From JADLHS01 sp020848635 (GTDB lineage: Bacteria; Verrucomicrobiota; Verrucomicrobiia; Limisphaerales; JADLHS01), in contig JBAOIL010000039.1 in assembly GCA_037044975.1 (NCBI GenBank), positions 558,001 through 622,000 on the forward strand: a DNA stretch of 64,000 nucleotides, written 5' to 3'. The notes beneath the pieces were generated by a model that saw only the letters and a program-made list of their open reading frames with translations, did no database searches and was not told the DNA's origin. Every line of letters starts with the position of its first letter. Within the stretch, counting starts at the first letter, position 1. Below, piece after piece: positions 52,774-61,449 of this stretch. The translations under genes were made by a program, and so were the position numbers.

Positions 52774-54255
52774 CTATTGCTTGGATTTGCCGAAGCTGAC
52801 TTTCCATTCATCGCCGACGCGACGAAAAATTTGATACGAAACATACGTTCCGGTGTTTGGCTGTTTTTGCTCAATGAAAGCCAGGTAATAGTCATTTTTC
52901 AGGGCGAATAAATCCCGCACGCGGCTCTCTGCGGGGCGGCTGATACTCTGCGGATTTTGCCGGATATTATCTTCATCTCGCTGAGCTTCCTTGACGCGTT
53001 CCAGCTTCTGTTCCTCGGTAGTGCCTTCGGGAAAATCCCATGTCTTCAGAATACCAGCGGTGTCACCACTGAGTTGGGCCCACATCCAGGTTTGCAGTAA
53101 GGCGGCTGGGGTTGCCGTTCCGACGTCCTTTGCCGTGGCGCTCGTTATGTTTGTCGTGGAGTCAGGAAACTGCGACAGGTCAAACGGTCGCAATACAATC
53201 CAATTCGGCTTCCAGTTTGGGTCCGATGTATCCAAGACCTCCTGAGCCGGCGGCGAGAGGGCGACGGATTCAGGTCTTTTTTGGAGGCGAGCCACTTCCG
53301 CCCGCAATCTAAGCAAGTCGCCGGTGTTGCGGTTCAGGCGTTCGTTGTCATCGCGCAGCGCAGCCAACTGGCGCGTGGTGTCGTCGCGTTCGCGGGTCAG
53401 TTGCTGGATCCGGTTGTCGAGGGGCGATTGCTGTTGCTGGAGGGTTTGGACTTTGGCTCTCAGGTTTGAAGCCTTCCGGGCCTCGTAGATTCCCGTGCCG
53501 ACGGCCGCGGCGAGCGCGGCGGTGATAACGGGCTTTTGCAGTGTGGTCATGGCGATGGTTTTGATGGCGGTTGCGGTTACCGTGGTGGCGAGGGTTGTTC
53601 CGGCGAGAGCGGCGGCGGCGGAGATGGTGGCGGCGAGTCCGGCGGGAGCAACGGAAACCGCATTGGCCGAGATGGCGAGCGAAAGCGCGGCACCGGTTGT
53701 GGCGACCCCACGCCGGGTCAGGTTCTCGCGCAGTTTGTCCAGCGCCCGGGCGACCCGCTTTTGAGCGGTGTCATCGCTCACGCCGAGCGCCCGGCCCACT
53801 TCCTTCAAATCCTGATTGTTGAAGAAGCGCAGCACGAGGGCGTCGTAGTCCGACTCGGTCAGTTCGGCCATGGCCTCGTCGAGCACGGGCCGGAGACTGG
53901 CCCAATCGGGAGCGGTTTCGGAAATCGGATCGAGTAGTTCCATGGCCTGCCTTTCGCGGGAATGCCGGCGGGAGTCATCGCGCCAGAGTTTGAGCGCCTG
54001 GTTGCGCGTGCTCCGGCACAACCACCCCGCCAGCGAAGCCTCCGCGGGGAGTTGTGCGGACAGGGTTTGCGCCCCGCGGGCCAACCCAACGAAGACATTT
54101 TGGGCAATTTCCGGCGCGCTGTCCGGCGAGGTCACCAAGCGGAGCGCGGCGGAGTAAACGAGGTTGGTGTGCCGGCGGACGATCTCGGCGAAGGCGGCTT
54201 CCAGTCCCCGCTCGGCATAGTCGCGGAGGAGTTGGGCGTCGGACTTTGATTGCAT
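52774..54255 (-). CDS. ECF-type sigma factor with membrane segment, coiled coil and extracytoplasmic tail
   Basis: 493 residues from ATG 54255, unbroken. Sigma region 2 (LLRDYAERGLEAAFAEIVRRHTNLVYSAALRLVTSPDSAPEIAQNVFVGLARGA, GWLCRSTRNQALKLWRDDSRR) and region 4 (LDEAMAELTESDYDALVLRFFNNQDLKEVGRALGVSDDTAQKRVARALDKLREN) occupy the first ~185 residues. Ala-rich hydrophobic helices follow (~188-265; GLAATISAAAALAGTTLATTVTA, VITAALAAAVGTGIYEA), then a coiled coil (~270-330; QTLQQQQSPLDNRIQQLTRERDDTTRQL) and a ~150-residue globular tail of unknown function. The layout implies a sigma factor tethered to the membrane with an external sensor. It has no separate anti-sigma gene nearby. Confidence 0.88.
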   Translation of the reverse strand: MQSKSDAQLLRDYAERGLEAAFAEIVRRHTNLVYSAALRLVTSPDSAPEIAQNVFVGLARGAQTLSAQLPAEASLAGWLCRSTRNQALKLWRDDSRRHSRERQAMELLDPISETAPDWASLRPVLDEAMAELTESDYDALVLRFFNNQDLKEVGRALGVSDDTAQKRVARALDKLRENLTRRGVATTGAALSLAISANAVSVAPAGLAATISAAAALAGTTLATTVTATAIKTIAMTTLQKPVITAALAAAVGTGIYEARKASNLRAKVQTLQQQQSPLDNRIQQLTRERDDTTRQLAALRDDNERLNRNTGDLLRLRAEVARLQKRPESVALSPPAQEVLDTSDPNWKPNWIVLRPFDLSQFPDSTTNITSATAKDVGTATPAALLQTWMWAQLSGDTAGILKTWDFPEGTTEEQKLERVKEAQRDEDNIRQNPQSISRPAESRVRDLFALKNDYYLAFIEQKQPNTGTYVSYQIFRRVGDEWKVSFGKSKQ

Positions 54256-54465
54256 CTCACCTGATTAATACCCGCCGGCCATGAAATCCGACAAAGGATT
54301 TTGATTTATTTCCTGCTCGCGACCGCGAGCTACCGTTCGGACCCACGGGTGGCAGCGAAGAAAAAGTAAGTGAAACCGGGGGTTTTCGCTTGGCGCAACG
54401 CCCCGGAATGGTTTAAATGGGTTGGTCTCTAGCAACAAAACAAACTGAAACGAACAAAACAAAAT

Positions 54466-54753
54466 ATGGCAAAAGCACTATCCAAATCCCAAATCGCAGC
54501 TGAACTCGCTGAAAAGAGCGGCCTCACCAAGAAAGCAGCGGCGGAGATTCTCGAATTCATTGCGCAGCTCGCGTACAAGAACGCCAAGAACACCTTCACC
54601 CTGCCGGGTCTCGGCAAACTGGTGTTGGTCAATCGCAAGGCGCGCATGGGTCGCAACCCCGCCACCGGCGAAGCCATTCAGATCAAGGCCAAGCGCGTCG
54701 TGAAGTTCCGCGTGGCCAAGGCCGCCAAGGACGCGATCCTGGGCGCCAAGTAG
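54466..54753 (+). CDS. HU-family nucleoid protein
   Basis: 95 residues from ATG 54466. MAKALSKSQIAAELAEKSGLTKKAAAEILEFIAQLAYKN is the helical dimerisation part. FTLPGLGKLVLVNRKARMGRNPATGEAIQIKAKRVVKFRVAKAAKDAIL contains the DNA-binding arm with the invariant RNPATGE-type sequence and intercalating proline. It bends and compacts DNA. The upstream leader is very A-rich (AACAAAACAAACTGAAACGA), and the gene ends in a strong intrinsic terminator, so it is a single-gene, probably highly expressed unit. Confidence 0.96.
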   Translation: MAKALSKSQIAAELAEKSGLTKKAAAEILEFIAQLAYKNAKNTFTLPGLGKLVLVNRKARMGRNPATGEAIQIKAKRVVKFRVAKAAKDAILGAK

Positions 54754-54770
54754 TCCACCCCTCAGTTCAT

Positions 54771-54802
54771 CGGCACTCTGATTCTTCAGAGTGCCTTTTT
54801 TT
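54771..54802 (+). terminator. intrinsic terminator of the HU gene
   Basis: Ten-base perfect stem GGCACTCTGA / TCAGAGTGCC with a TTCT loop, followed by seven T's. It ends 49 bases after the stop codon. Confidence 0.93.
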
Positions 54803-55036
54803 GTACGCCAGACATGACTCCGAGGCGGTGGGGTTGAAGCGGCGGAGGTGTTAATTCTCCGCGGGCCCGGGGCGCCGATGGCAACCGGTGAATTACTTGA
54901 CCCCACGCGGTTCTTCCCGCGGCGCGAACTGAATTGACCTCAAGTTCGCCTCCTCCGATGCCGATGATAACTTGGAAGACTCGCGAACGGACATTGGCGA
55001 GCAGCTTTCCCGGGTAGGATATAAGTCCTGCAAGTT

Positions 55037-55086
55037 AAAGCACGACTGACTCCATGGCGGCATGGATCACTCAGTTGTGCTTTTTT
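55037..55086 (+). terminator. orphan intrinsic terminator or attenuator
   Basis: Long stem: AAAGCAC pairs with GTGCTTT, ACTGA with TCAGT, and TCCATG with CATGGA, around a GCGG loop, then six T's. HU already has its own terminator 235 bases upstream and no gene is seen between, so this ends either a short untranslated RNA or a leader transcript of the two genes that follow. The 54803-55036 stretch holds no recognisable gene. Confidence 0.75.
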
Positions 55087-55107
55087 GTTTGTCCAGCTAC
55101 GAACGAT

Positions 55108-55776
55108 ATGGCAGCACGACAATACATCTCAGCCGCAAGGCCCGCGGCTACGCTATTGGCTTTGAACGGCTCCCCGGCGGCGGGCAAAACGGCAGCCAGG
55201 TACCGGATTGCAGTTCGCTGCAATGGCGACGATCCGACCGCATCTCCGCCGGTTTCGTGGCCGGTGAAAACTCAGTTCGCGCCCGACGGCGAGCACAATA
55301 GGTCAATAATTTCACGAGTGGTGACCAGTCCCCAGCTCCGCCCGGCTCCGCTGCCTCCCCACGGCAGACGACCAACAAACAAGCTTGGCCTCAAGTCAGT
55401 ACGCCCTTTCGCGATGCTGGCCATTGTTGCCGGTTGCGCGGGAATGACCATGCTGATGCGACTGTGGCTATCGCCCGATATGAGCCGCGGTCTGCTGTTG
55501 GCCATGAACACCGCTTTGCTGGCCCTGACGGCCGTGCCGCTGCTTTGGTGGCGGTTCAGAACCCGGAACCGCGCCACGGCAGCGCGGCTGCAGGTGGAGG
55601 TGGAATCTCGGAGGAATGAAGGGTGTTGGGCAAAAGCCGAACTGAAAAATTCAGTCGGCCAACGTGAGCGCCCCCAGTCGTCTTCCCGTTCTGTCGCGGA
55701 GAATCTCCTGCTTCCAGTTATGATTCTTCGCCCGCCAGTGACCGCCACCCCCAACGAAACGAAAGTTCCCCAATGA
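55108..55776 (+). CDS. small membrane protein coupled to the REC-kinase gene
   Basis: Open frame ending at 55776 in an ATGA overlap with the next gene. The start is uncertain: ATG 55054 lies inside the terminator stem and is rejected; ATG 55108 or an ATG near 55413 are possible. Only the last ~120 residues look convincingly coding: two membrane helices (FAMLAIVAGCAGMTMLMRLWL and GLLLAMNTALLALTAVPLLWW) followed by a charged, coiled-coil-like tail (RATAARLQVEVESRRNEG). The helix pair resembles the membrane part of sensor kinases. It may be the sensory partner of the soluble REC-kinase, or a broken sensor kinase whose catalytic half is lost. Confidence 0.5.
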   Translation: MAARQYISAARPAATLLALNGSPAAGKTAARYRIAVRCNGDDPTASPPVSWPVKTQFAPDGEHNRSIISRVVTSPQLRPAPLPPHGRRPTNKLGLKSVRPFAMLAIVAGCAGMTMLMRLWLSPDMSRGLLLAMNTALLALTAVPLLWWRFRTRNRATAARLQVEVESRRNEGCWAKAELKNSVGQRERPQSSSRSVAENLLLPVMILRPPVTATPNETKVPQ

Positions 55777-56957
55777 ATCTAAGCCCTACCCTCCCGCTCA
55801 CCCCGGGCCACATCCTATTTGTGGATGATGAACCCGCCTTGCTCCAGGGAGTTGAACGCTCCCTGCGGCCCACGCGCAACGCCTGGCAGTGCGCGTTTGC
55901 GGATGATCCTGCTGCCGCACTGGATCTCATGCGGCACACGCCGTTTGACGTGGTCGTCTCGGACATGCAGATGCCCGGCATGAACGGGGTGGAATTCCTG
56001 GCCCGCGCCGAACAGTTGTCGCCGGATACCGTGCGTGTGATGTTGACGGGCAACGCCGATTTGAAAACCGCGATCGCCGCGGTCAATGAAGGACACATCT
56101 TCCAGTTCCTGGTCAAACCGTGCGAGAATGAGCAACTGATCCAAAGCGTCACGGCCGCCCTGTTGCAACACCGGTTGCAGATCGCGGAGCGAGAGTTGCT
56201 CCGGGTGCAATTGGAAAACGCGGATAAACTGGTTGCGGTTGGAAAACTGGCCGCCGGTATCACGCATGATCTGAACAACATCCTCAGCGCGATCCTGATT
56301 CAAGCCGAATTGGAGTTGCGCGAGGCCTACGAGCGATCGGAACCGGACCCGGCCATGAGCCTGATTCACGAGGCGGCCAGCAGCGCAGCCGCGCTGACAC
56401 GCGAGTTGAACAGCTTCGGCCGATGCGAACGGATTGGCACGGTTCAACCGCTCCGCCTGCCCGAGCTGATCGAGGCCAGCCTCCGAATCACCCGCCCCTT
56501 GTTGACCTGCAAAATAAAGGTGCGAACGGAGCTGTCGCCCGATTTGCCCGTGCTCCTCGGCAAGCCCGGTAAACTCAAACACGCCCTCATGAATCTCCTG
56601 CTCAATGCGCGCGATGCCATGCCGAACGGTGGCGCGGTGAGCATCACGGCCACGCCCCGGCACTTCAGCGCCGCGGATCACGACGCGCATCCACAAAGCC
56701 GCCCCGGAGATTATGTCTGCCTGGCGGTTCAGGATACTGGCGGCGGCATGTCACCCATGATCCAACAGCAGATTTTCCGGTCGTTCTTCACCACCAAAGC
56801 CAGAGATAAAGGCGTGGGGCTGGGGTTGTTCATGGTCCAGCGGGTGGCCAGCGAGCACAGTGGCTGGGTGGAATTGGAAAGCGCGCCCGGCCAGGGCGCC
56901 ACCTTCCGGCTCTATTTGCCAGCCGCCTCGAACTCGGAACCGAAGGTCGTCGCATGA
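55773..56957 (+). CDS. response regulator-histidine kinase (REC-HisKA-HATPase)
   Basis: 394 residues from ATG 55773. N-terminal receiver (HILFVDDEPALLQGVERSLRP, VVVSDMQMPGMNGVEFLARAEQLSPDTVRVMLTGNADLKTA, FLVKPCENEQLIQSV) of the RpfG/HupR-like type, then a His-containing dimerisation helix (KLVAVGKLAAGITHDLNNILSAI, His in THDLNN) and an HATPase (KHALMNLLLNARDAMPNGG, VQDTGGGMSPMIQQQIFRSFFTTKARDKGVGLGLFMVQRV). There is no membrane segment, so it is cytoplasmic; its input could be another kinase acting on the receiver, or the membrane protein encoded just before. No output regulator is nearby. Confidence 0.9.
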   Translation: MNLSPTLPLTPGHILFVDDEPALLQGVERSLRPTRNAWQCAFADDPAAALDLMRHTPFDVVVSDMQMPGMNGVEFLARAEQLSPDTVRVMLTGNADLKTAIAAVNEGHIFQFLVKPCENEQLIQSVTAALLQHRLQIAERELLRVQLENADKLVAVGKLAAGITHDLNNILSAILIQAELELREAYERSEPDPAMSLIHEAASSAAALTRELNSFGRCERIGTVQPLRLPELIEASLRITRPLLTCKIKVRTELSPDLPVLLGKPGKLKHALMNLLLNARDAMPNGGAVSITATPRHFSAADHDAHPQSRPGDYVCLAVQDTGGGMSPMIQQQIFRSFFTTKARDKGVGLGLFMVQRVASEHSGWVELESAPGQGATFRLYLPAASNSEPKVVA

Positions 56958-57208
56958 GGAAACGGGACGCTTCCTGAATAACGCCCGCTCGTTTTGCATG
57001 AATTCCAGCCCAATGCGCGTTATGTGGAATAGATCGCAAACGTCGCCGTGGATCGCATTCAACAACCCATTTGACCACCATCGTTAATTGCGCGACCCAT
57101 TTCGTCGCACTATTTGTCGCACCAACGGGTCGTTTGCCCACTTTCAGTCCCGTATAAAAGAGATCCCGAAATGGGGGGACGTGATTGACTCTACTGAGGT
57201 TCTTGAAG

Positions 57209-57284
<76 letters not shown>

Positions 57285-57435
57285 AACCAGTCGAGGCATG
57301 CATTAAATCCGGTTGCAGCAAAATTGGCAAGATTGAATTGACGCTGAATTTTTCCGCAGTTCCTCGACGAACCGGGCGGCCAAACTTTTTGCTCGTTGAA
57401 TTTCAGCCGCTTGGCATAGTCTGCGAGAGTTCAAA

Positions 57436-58839
57436 ATGAGTTTAAGCTTTTTCAACACCCTGACCTGCGAGATTCAAACCTTCGCCCCGATTGATCCCGC
57501 CGGAAAGCAGGTCGGCATGTATTGCTGTGGCCCGACGGTCTATGATTTTGCCCACATCGGAAACTGGCGCACCTTCGTCTTTAGCGATCTCGTCCGGCGG
57601 CATCTCGAATACAAGGGCTTCGCTGTCACGCATGTGATGAACATCACCGACGTGGAGGACAAAATCATCCGCCGCGTTCGCGAAACCAAGACCTCCCTGC
57701 GCGATTTCACCGGACCATACGAAGCGGCATTCTTCGCCGACCTCAAGGTGCTGAACTGCCGGCTCCCGCATCAGGCCCCGCGCGCCACGGAATTCATTGC
57801 GGAAATCATTTCACTCATCGAGCAGCTCATCGCCCGCGGGATCGCCTACCAGGCCACGGACGGGTCGGTCTATTTCAGCATCGAGAAATATCGCGGCTGC
57901 GGCTGTCATTACGGCCAGCTTGTGAAGTTGAACTTCGACGAGATGCGCACCGGCGATCGCGTCGCGGCGGACGATTACGAGAAGGAATCGCTGGCTGACT
58001 TTGCCCTGTGGAAAGCCCGGGTACCGGACGACGGCGACGTGTTCTGGGCGAGCCCGTGGGGCGAAGGCCGTCCCGGTTGGCACATTGAATGTTCGGCCAT
58101 GAGCATGAAGGTGCTGGGCGCGAGCTTCGATTTGCATCTCGGGGGCGAGGATTTGAAGTTCCCGCATCATGAGGACGAAATCGCCCAGAGCGAGGGGGCT
58201 ACGGGCAAACCGTTCGTGAAATACTGGCTGCATGGCGCACATCTGCTCGTCGAAGGCAAGAAGATGAGTAAATCGCTCGGAAACTTCTTCACGTTGCGTG
58301 ATTTGCTAGCCAAAGGTTTCACCGGACGCGAAGTCCGGTATCTGCTGCTTACCGCGCATTATCGGGAGACTTTCAATTTCACAATGGACGGATTAACCGG
58401 CGCCCGGACGGCGCTGGCGCGAATTGATGAGTGCGTCGGCAAACTGCGGACGTTGAGCGGCGGGGCAGCAACCAACGCTTCGCCGGAATTGATCAGCCGC
58501 TTTACGGCTGCGCTGGACGACGACTTCAACATCTCCGCCGCCTGGGCGGCCGTTTTCGACTGGAGGCGCGAAACCAACAAGCGCATCGCCAAGAATTCGT
58601 TGACCCCGCTGGAGGCGGCATCGGCGCTGAACGCGTGGGAAAGCATCAATTCCGTGCTCGGCATCGGTGCAACTGCGGAAGCAGAAGCGCCACCGGAAAT
58701 CGTCGCGTTGCTCGCGGCCCGCCAGACTGCGCGCCAAGTCAGGGATTTCAAACGCAGTGATGAGATTCGCGACGAGTTGAAAGCCAAGGGCTGGGTGGTG
58801 GAGGATTCACCCAAGGGGCCCAAACTGAAAAAACTGTGA
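57436..58839 (+). CDS. cysS: cysteinyl-tRNA synthetase
   Basis: 467 residues from ATG 57436. Class I synthetase signatures: HIGN (residues ~39-42, in VYDFAHIGNWRTF) and KMSKS (~275, in EGKKMSKSLGNFF). Zinc ligands are expected at Cys of YCCGPTVYD, Cys of WHIECSAM and His/Glu of KFPHHEDEIAQ. It charges tRNA-Cys. Length is normal. The last codons overlap the tmk start (GTGA), so the two are translationally coupled. Confidence 0.97.
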   Translation: MSLSFFNTLTCEIQTFAPIDPAGKQVGMYCCGPTVYDFAHIGNWRTFVFSDLVRRHLEYKGFAVTHVMNITDVEDKIIRRVRETKTSLRDFTGPYEAAFFADLKVLNCRLPHQAPRATEFIAEIISLIEQLIARGIAYQATDGSVYFSIEKYRGCGCHYGQLVKLNFDEMRTGDRVAADDYEKESLADFALWKARVPDDGDVFWASPWGEGRPGWHIECSAMSMKVLGASFDLHLGGEDLKFPHHEDEIAQSEGATGKPFVKYWLHGAHLLVEGKKMSKSLGNFFTLRDLLAKGFTGREVRYLLLTAHYRETFNFTMDGLTGARTALARIDECVGKLRTLSGGAATNASPELISRFTAALDDDFNISAAWAAVFDWRRETNKRIAKNSLTPLEAASALNAWESINSVLGIGATAEAEAPPEIVALLAARQTARQVRDFKRSDEIRDELKAKGWVVEDSPKGPKLKKL

Positions 58840-59486
58840 AGGGACTGTTCATCACATTCGAAGGCACGGAAGGCAGTGGCAAGAGCACCCAAGTCCCCCT
58901 GCTGGTCGAACGGTTGCGGGAATGGGGCCACGCCGTCTGCATTTTTCGCGAACCCGGCGGCACGCCCATCGGCGAGGAAATTCGCCACACCCTGAAACAC
59001 AGCCACGCCAACGCCGCGATGACAGCGGAAGCCGAGTTGCTCCTGATGAATGCCAGCCGCGCTCAACTCGTGCGCGAAATCATCCGTCCAGCCCTGGCCA
59101 GGGGCGAGATCATTATTTGCGACCGCTTTTTTGATTCCACCACGGCGTATCAAGGTTATGGACGCCAATTGAACCTGGCGACGGTCCGCCATGTGATTGA
59201 CCTGGCCGTGGGTGACACCCGACCTGACTTGACCCTGCTGCTAAGAGTGCCTCTTACGGTCAGCGAGGAGCGGTTGCGCTCGCGGCAGGCCACGATGCCG
59301 TTCATCCGCGACCGCATTGAAGAGGCGGATCGAGCCTTCTTTGAGCGGGTTGCCAAAGGATATGATGAAGCCGCCGCCGCCGAACCCAAGCGTATTCAGG
59401 TCATCAACGCCACAGGGACGATTGAAGAAATCCAATCCGCCATCTGGCGCATTGTCGCGCCCCTGGTCGCCACGCGGGTGGGGTGA
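58836..59486 (+). CDS. tmk: thymidylate kinase
   Basis: 216 residues from GTG 58836, overlapping the cysS stop by four bases. P-loop FEGTEGSGKSTQVPLLVERL; the DR(Y/F/H)-type motif is FREPGGTPIGEEIRHTL and CDRFFDSTTAYQGYGR; LID-region arginines in RLRSRQATMPFIRDRIEEADRAFFERV. It phosphorylates dTMP to dTDP for DNA synthesis. Confidence 0.96.
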   Translation: MKGLFITFEGTEGSGKSTQVPLLVERLREWGHAVCIFREPGGTPIGEEIRHTLKHSHANAAMTAEAELLLMNASRAQLVREIIRPALARGEIIICDRFFDSTTAYQGYGRQLNLATVRHVIDLAVGDTRPDLTLLLRVPLTVSEERLRSRQATMPFIRDRIEEADRAFFERVAKGYDEAAAAEPKRIQVINATGTIEEIQSAIWRIVAPLVATRVG

Positions 59487-59554
59487 AGGTGAACATGGTC
59501 ATTGCCGAATGGTTCATTCCGCGTACATTCGTTTCAAGAAGCTGAAATGCGATT

Positions 59555-59887
59555 ATGATCGAAGAAACCATCGAACGAATTGAAGCCCAGATTCAACTCA
59601 CCGACACACTTACGCCGGAACGTCGGCGCGAACTGATCGCGCTTCTCGCCACATTGAAGGCCGAGGCGGCGAATCTCGCCCGAACGCACGGCGAGCAGGC
59701 GCAGAGTATCGTTGGCTTTGCCCAAGTTACGACCCATGAAGCCATGCGAACCGAGCAAGACCCGCGGCTGCTAAGCCTCTCGGCTCAGGCGTTGCGGCGG
59801 TCAGTGGAGGATTTTGAGAAATCGCATCCGCGCCTGGCGCAGATCGTGAACAGCATCAGCACCACGCTGTCAAACAGCGGGATTTAG
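59555..59887 (+). CDS. DUF4404-family small protein
   Basis: 110 residues from ATG 59555: MIEETIERIEAQIQLTDTLTPERRRELIALLATLKAEAANLART ... LRRSVEDFEKSHPRLAQIVNSISTTLSNSGI. It is fully helical and probably a coiled coil. The C-terminal 'SV.DFE.SHP.L...VN.I...L...GI' pattern is that of DUF4404. Function unknown. It lies 68 bases after tmk and may belong to the same transcript. Confidence 0.8.
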   Translation: MIEETIERIEAQIQLTDTLTPERRRELIALLATLKAEAANLARTHGEQAQSIVGFAQVTTHEAMRTEQDPRLLSLSAQALRRSVEDFEKSHPRLAQIVNSISTTLSNSGI

Positions 59888-59936
59888 TTTCCCCGGGGTT
59901 TGGATTCATTTGTCGGTGTCGGTTCGCATCCGCCAA

Positions 59937-60589
59937 TCACGGAAAGCATTCCTTGTCCTCGCACGGCTCCAACTTCATCAGCTGCGCCATTATTTCGTCG
60001 GCCACTTGCTGATAAATCTCCTTCAACCGCGCCTTGGAACAGGATTTTGCCTCCGCCCGCTGCGCGGCGAAATTCATCGGTCGGCCATACTTCACCATGA
60101 TCTTGTGCGGACGAGGGAACGGCACTTCCTTCCCAAACGCTTCAAAGGTCCCAAACACGCGCACCGGAACGACTGGCGCGTTCGATTTAATCACAGTGAG
60201 CCCAATGCCTGATCGCGCGGGTTGCAGCTTTCCATCCAGCGTTCGGTGCCTTCGGGAAACAGAATAATCCCGCCCCCAGCCAACAGACGATCCATAATGG
60301 CTTTCAGCCCTCTCGCCCCACCGCCATCCCGGTCCACTGGCACGGCATCCCAGTTTCGCAAGATCCAACCCACCCCCGGAAAACGAAATATTGATTCACG
60401 GGCAAGATAGCTGATGCCGCGATTCAAACCCGTGCCGACCAGCGGCGGATCCAGAATGCTCGCATGGTTTGAGGCCAGGATCACTGGACCGTTCACCGGC
60501 ACGCGACCGGCGTTGAACCATTCCGCCCGGAAGTAAATCCTGTAAAAGGTGCGAAAAAATCGCCACCCGCAGTAGTAAATGAAGTTCAT
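59937..60589 (-). CDS. plsC: 1-acyl-sn-glycerol-3-phosphate acyltransferase, one missing base
   Basis: About 217 residues from ATG 60589 (MNFIYYCGWRFFRTFYRIYFRAEWFNAGRVP); ATG 60631 is an alternative. It acylates lysophosphatidate in membrane lipid synthesis. Block I NHASILDPPL contains the catalytic His-x4-Asp. The frame breaks at block III near 60246: the expected FPEGTR followed by TLDGKLQPARSGIGLTVI is restored by adding one C (ACCGAACG to ACCCGAACG). This is the only deletion-type break in the window. It lies 75 bases after cmk on the same strand, a common gene pairing. Confidence 0.88.
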
Positions 60590-60664
60590 GTCATCGGGAA
60601 CGAACAGCTCCAGTTTGGCATGCACCGGCATAAGATCATGGCAAGCCCAGGCTTCATTCTCACG

Positions 60665-61345
60665 TTATCGCTCAGCCCCGGCCCGGCCCGCGTCCATGGC
60701 TGCCGCCAGTCGCCGCCGCACTTCCGCCAGAATAAGTCCGCTCGTCTCCGCTGCGGTTAATGAGGAGTTGTTGATCACCTTCGCACCCAACGCAATCATC
60801 AGCGGTGCCGCCGCGCGTTGGCTGTCGCGTTGATCGCGCGCGGCCAGGTTTTCGTTGACACCCTCCGCCGCGCGGCGTTTCGTCCGCTCCTCGATGTGCG
60901 CATCGAGGTAAAACTTGTAATCCGTCTCGGGGAAAACATTCGTTCCGATATCGCGCCCTTCCATGACCAAACTGCCAAACTGGATGCACTCCCGCTGTTT
61001 CCGCTTCATCCAATCGCGCACCTTCGGCACGACCGCAATGTGCGAGGTGGCCGCGCTGACTTCCGAGGTTCGAATCCCGTTGCCGGGGTCCTGGCCGTTC
61101 ACGAGCAGATGCACGTGGCCGTCGACGTTGGCGAGTGAAGTCTTCCAGCGCCGACACGCCGCTGCCACGGCTTTGGGGTCCTCGGGATTGACGCGCTGCT
61201 GGAGGCAATGCCACGCCAGCGTTCGGTACATCGCGCCGGTATCCACATGGACGAAGCCCAACGCCTTGGCAACGAGCTTGGCGTTCGTGCTTTTACCGCT
61301 CGCGCTCGTGCCATCAATGGCAATGACAATGGGGTATTTCTGCAC
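60665..61345 (-). CDS. cmk: cytidylate kinase
   Basis: 226 residues from ATG 61345. P-loop IDGTSASGKSTNAKLVAKALGFVHVDTGAMYRTLAW; GIRTSEVSAATSHIAVVPKVRDWMKRKQRE and LVMEGRDIGTNVFPETDYKFYLDA are the CMP-binding and LID segments. It phosphorylates CMP/dCMP. It lies between aroA and plsC, an arrangement frequent in bacteria (aroA-cmk). Confidence 0.96.
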   Translation of the reverse strand: MQKYPIVIAIDGTSASGKSTNAKLVAKALGFVHVDTGAMYRTLAWHCLQQRVNPEDPKAVAAACRRWKTSLANVDGHVHLLVNGQDPGNGIRTSEVSAATSHIAVVPKVRDWMKRKQRECIQFGSLVMEGRDIGTNVFPETDYKFYLDAHIEERTKRRAAEGVNENLAARDQRDSQRAAAPLMIALGAKVINNSSLTAAETSGLILAEVRRRLAAAMDAGRAGAER

Positions 61346-61449
61346 AATTCTAACGCTTCTTAATCTTAATCTTAATCTTAATCGTCATCTTGATCTTCCG
61401 GGCGCATTTGAGATTAAGCGAAAGATCAAGATTGGATTAAGCACCGGAT
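61346..61449. repeat. hexanucleotide tandem repeat and relatives between aroA and cmk
   Basis: The plus strand carries CTTAAT repeated four times (about 61357-61381) followed by CTTGATCTT, and then, 30 bases on, the inverted counterpart GATTAAG...GATCAAGATT. It is AT-rich against a GC-rich background, with possible stem formation. No gene is seen. Confidence 0.7.

Noticed and set aside
55054..55107. ATG 55054 as start of the membrane protein gene
   Set aside because: It lies within the loop and stem of a strong terminator hairpin, and the peptide from it has no coding character.
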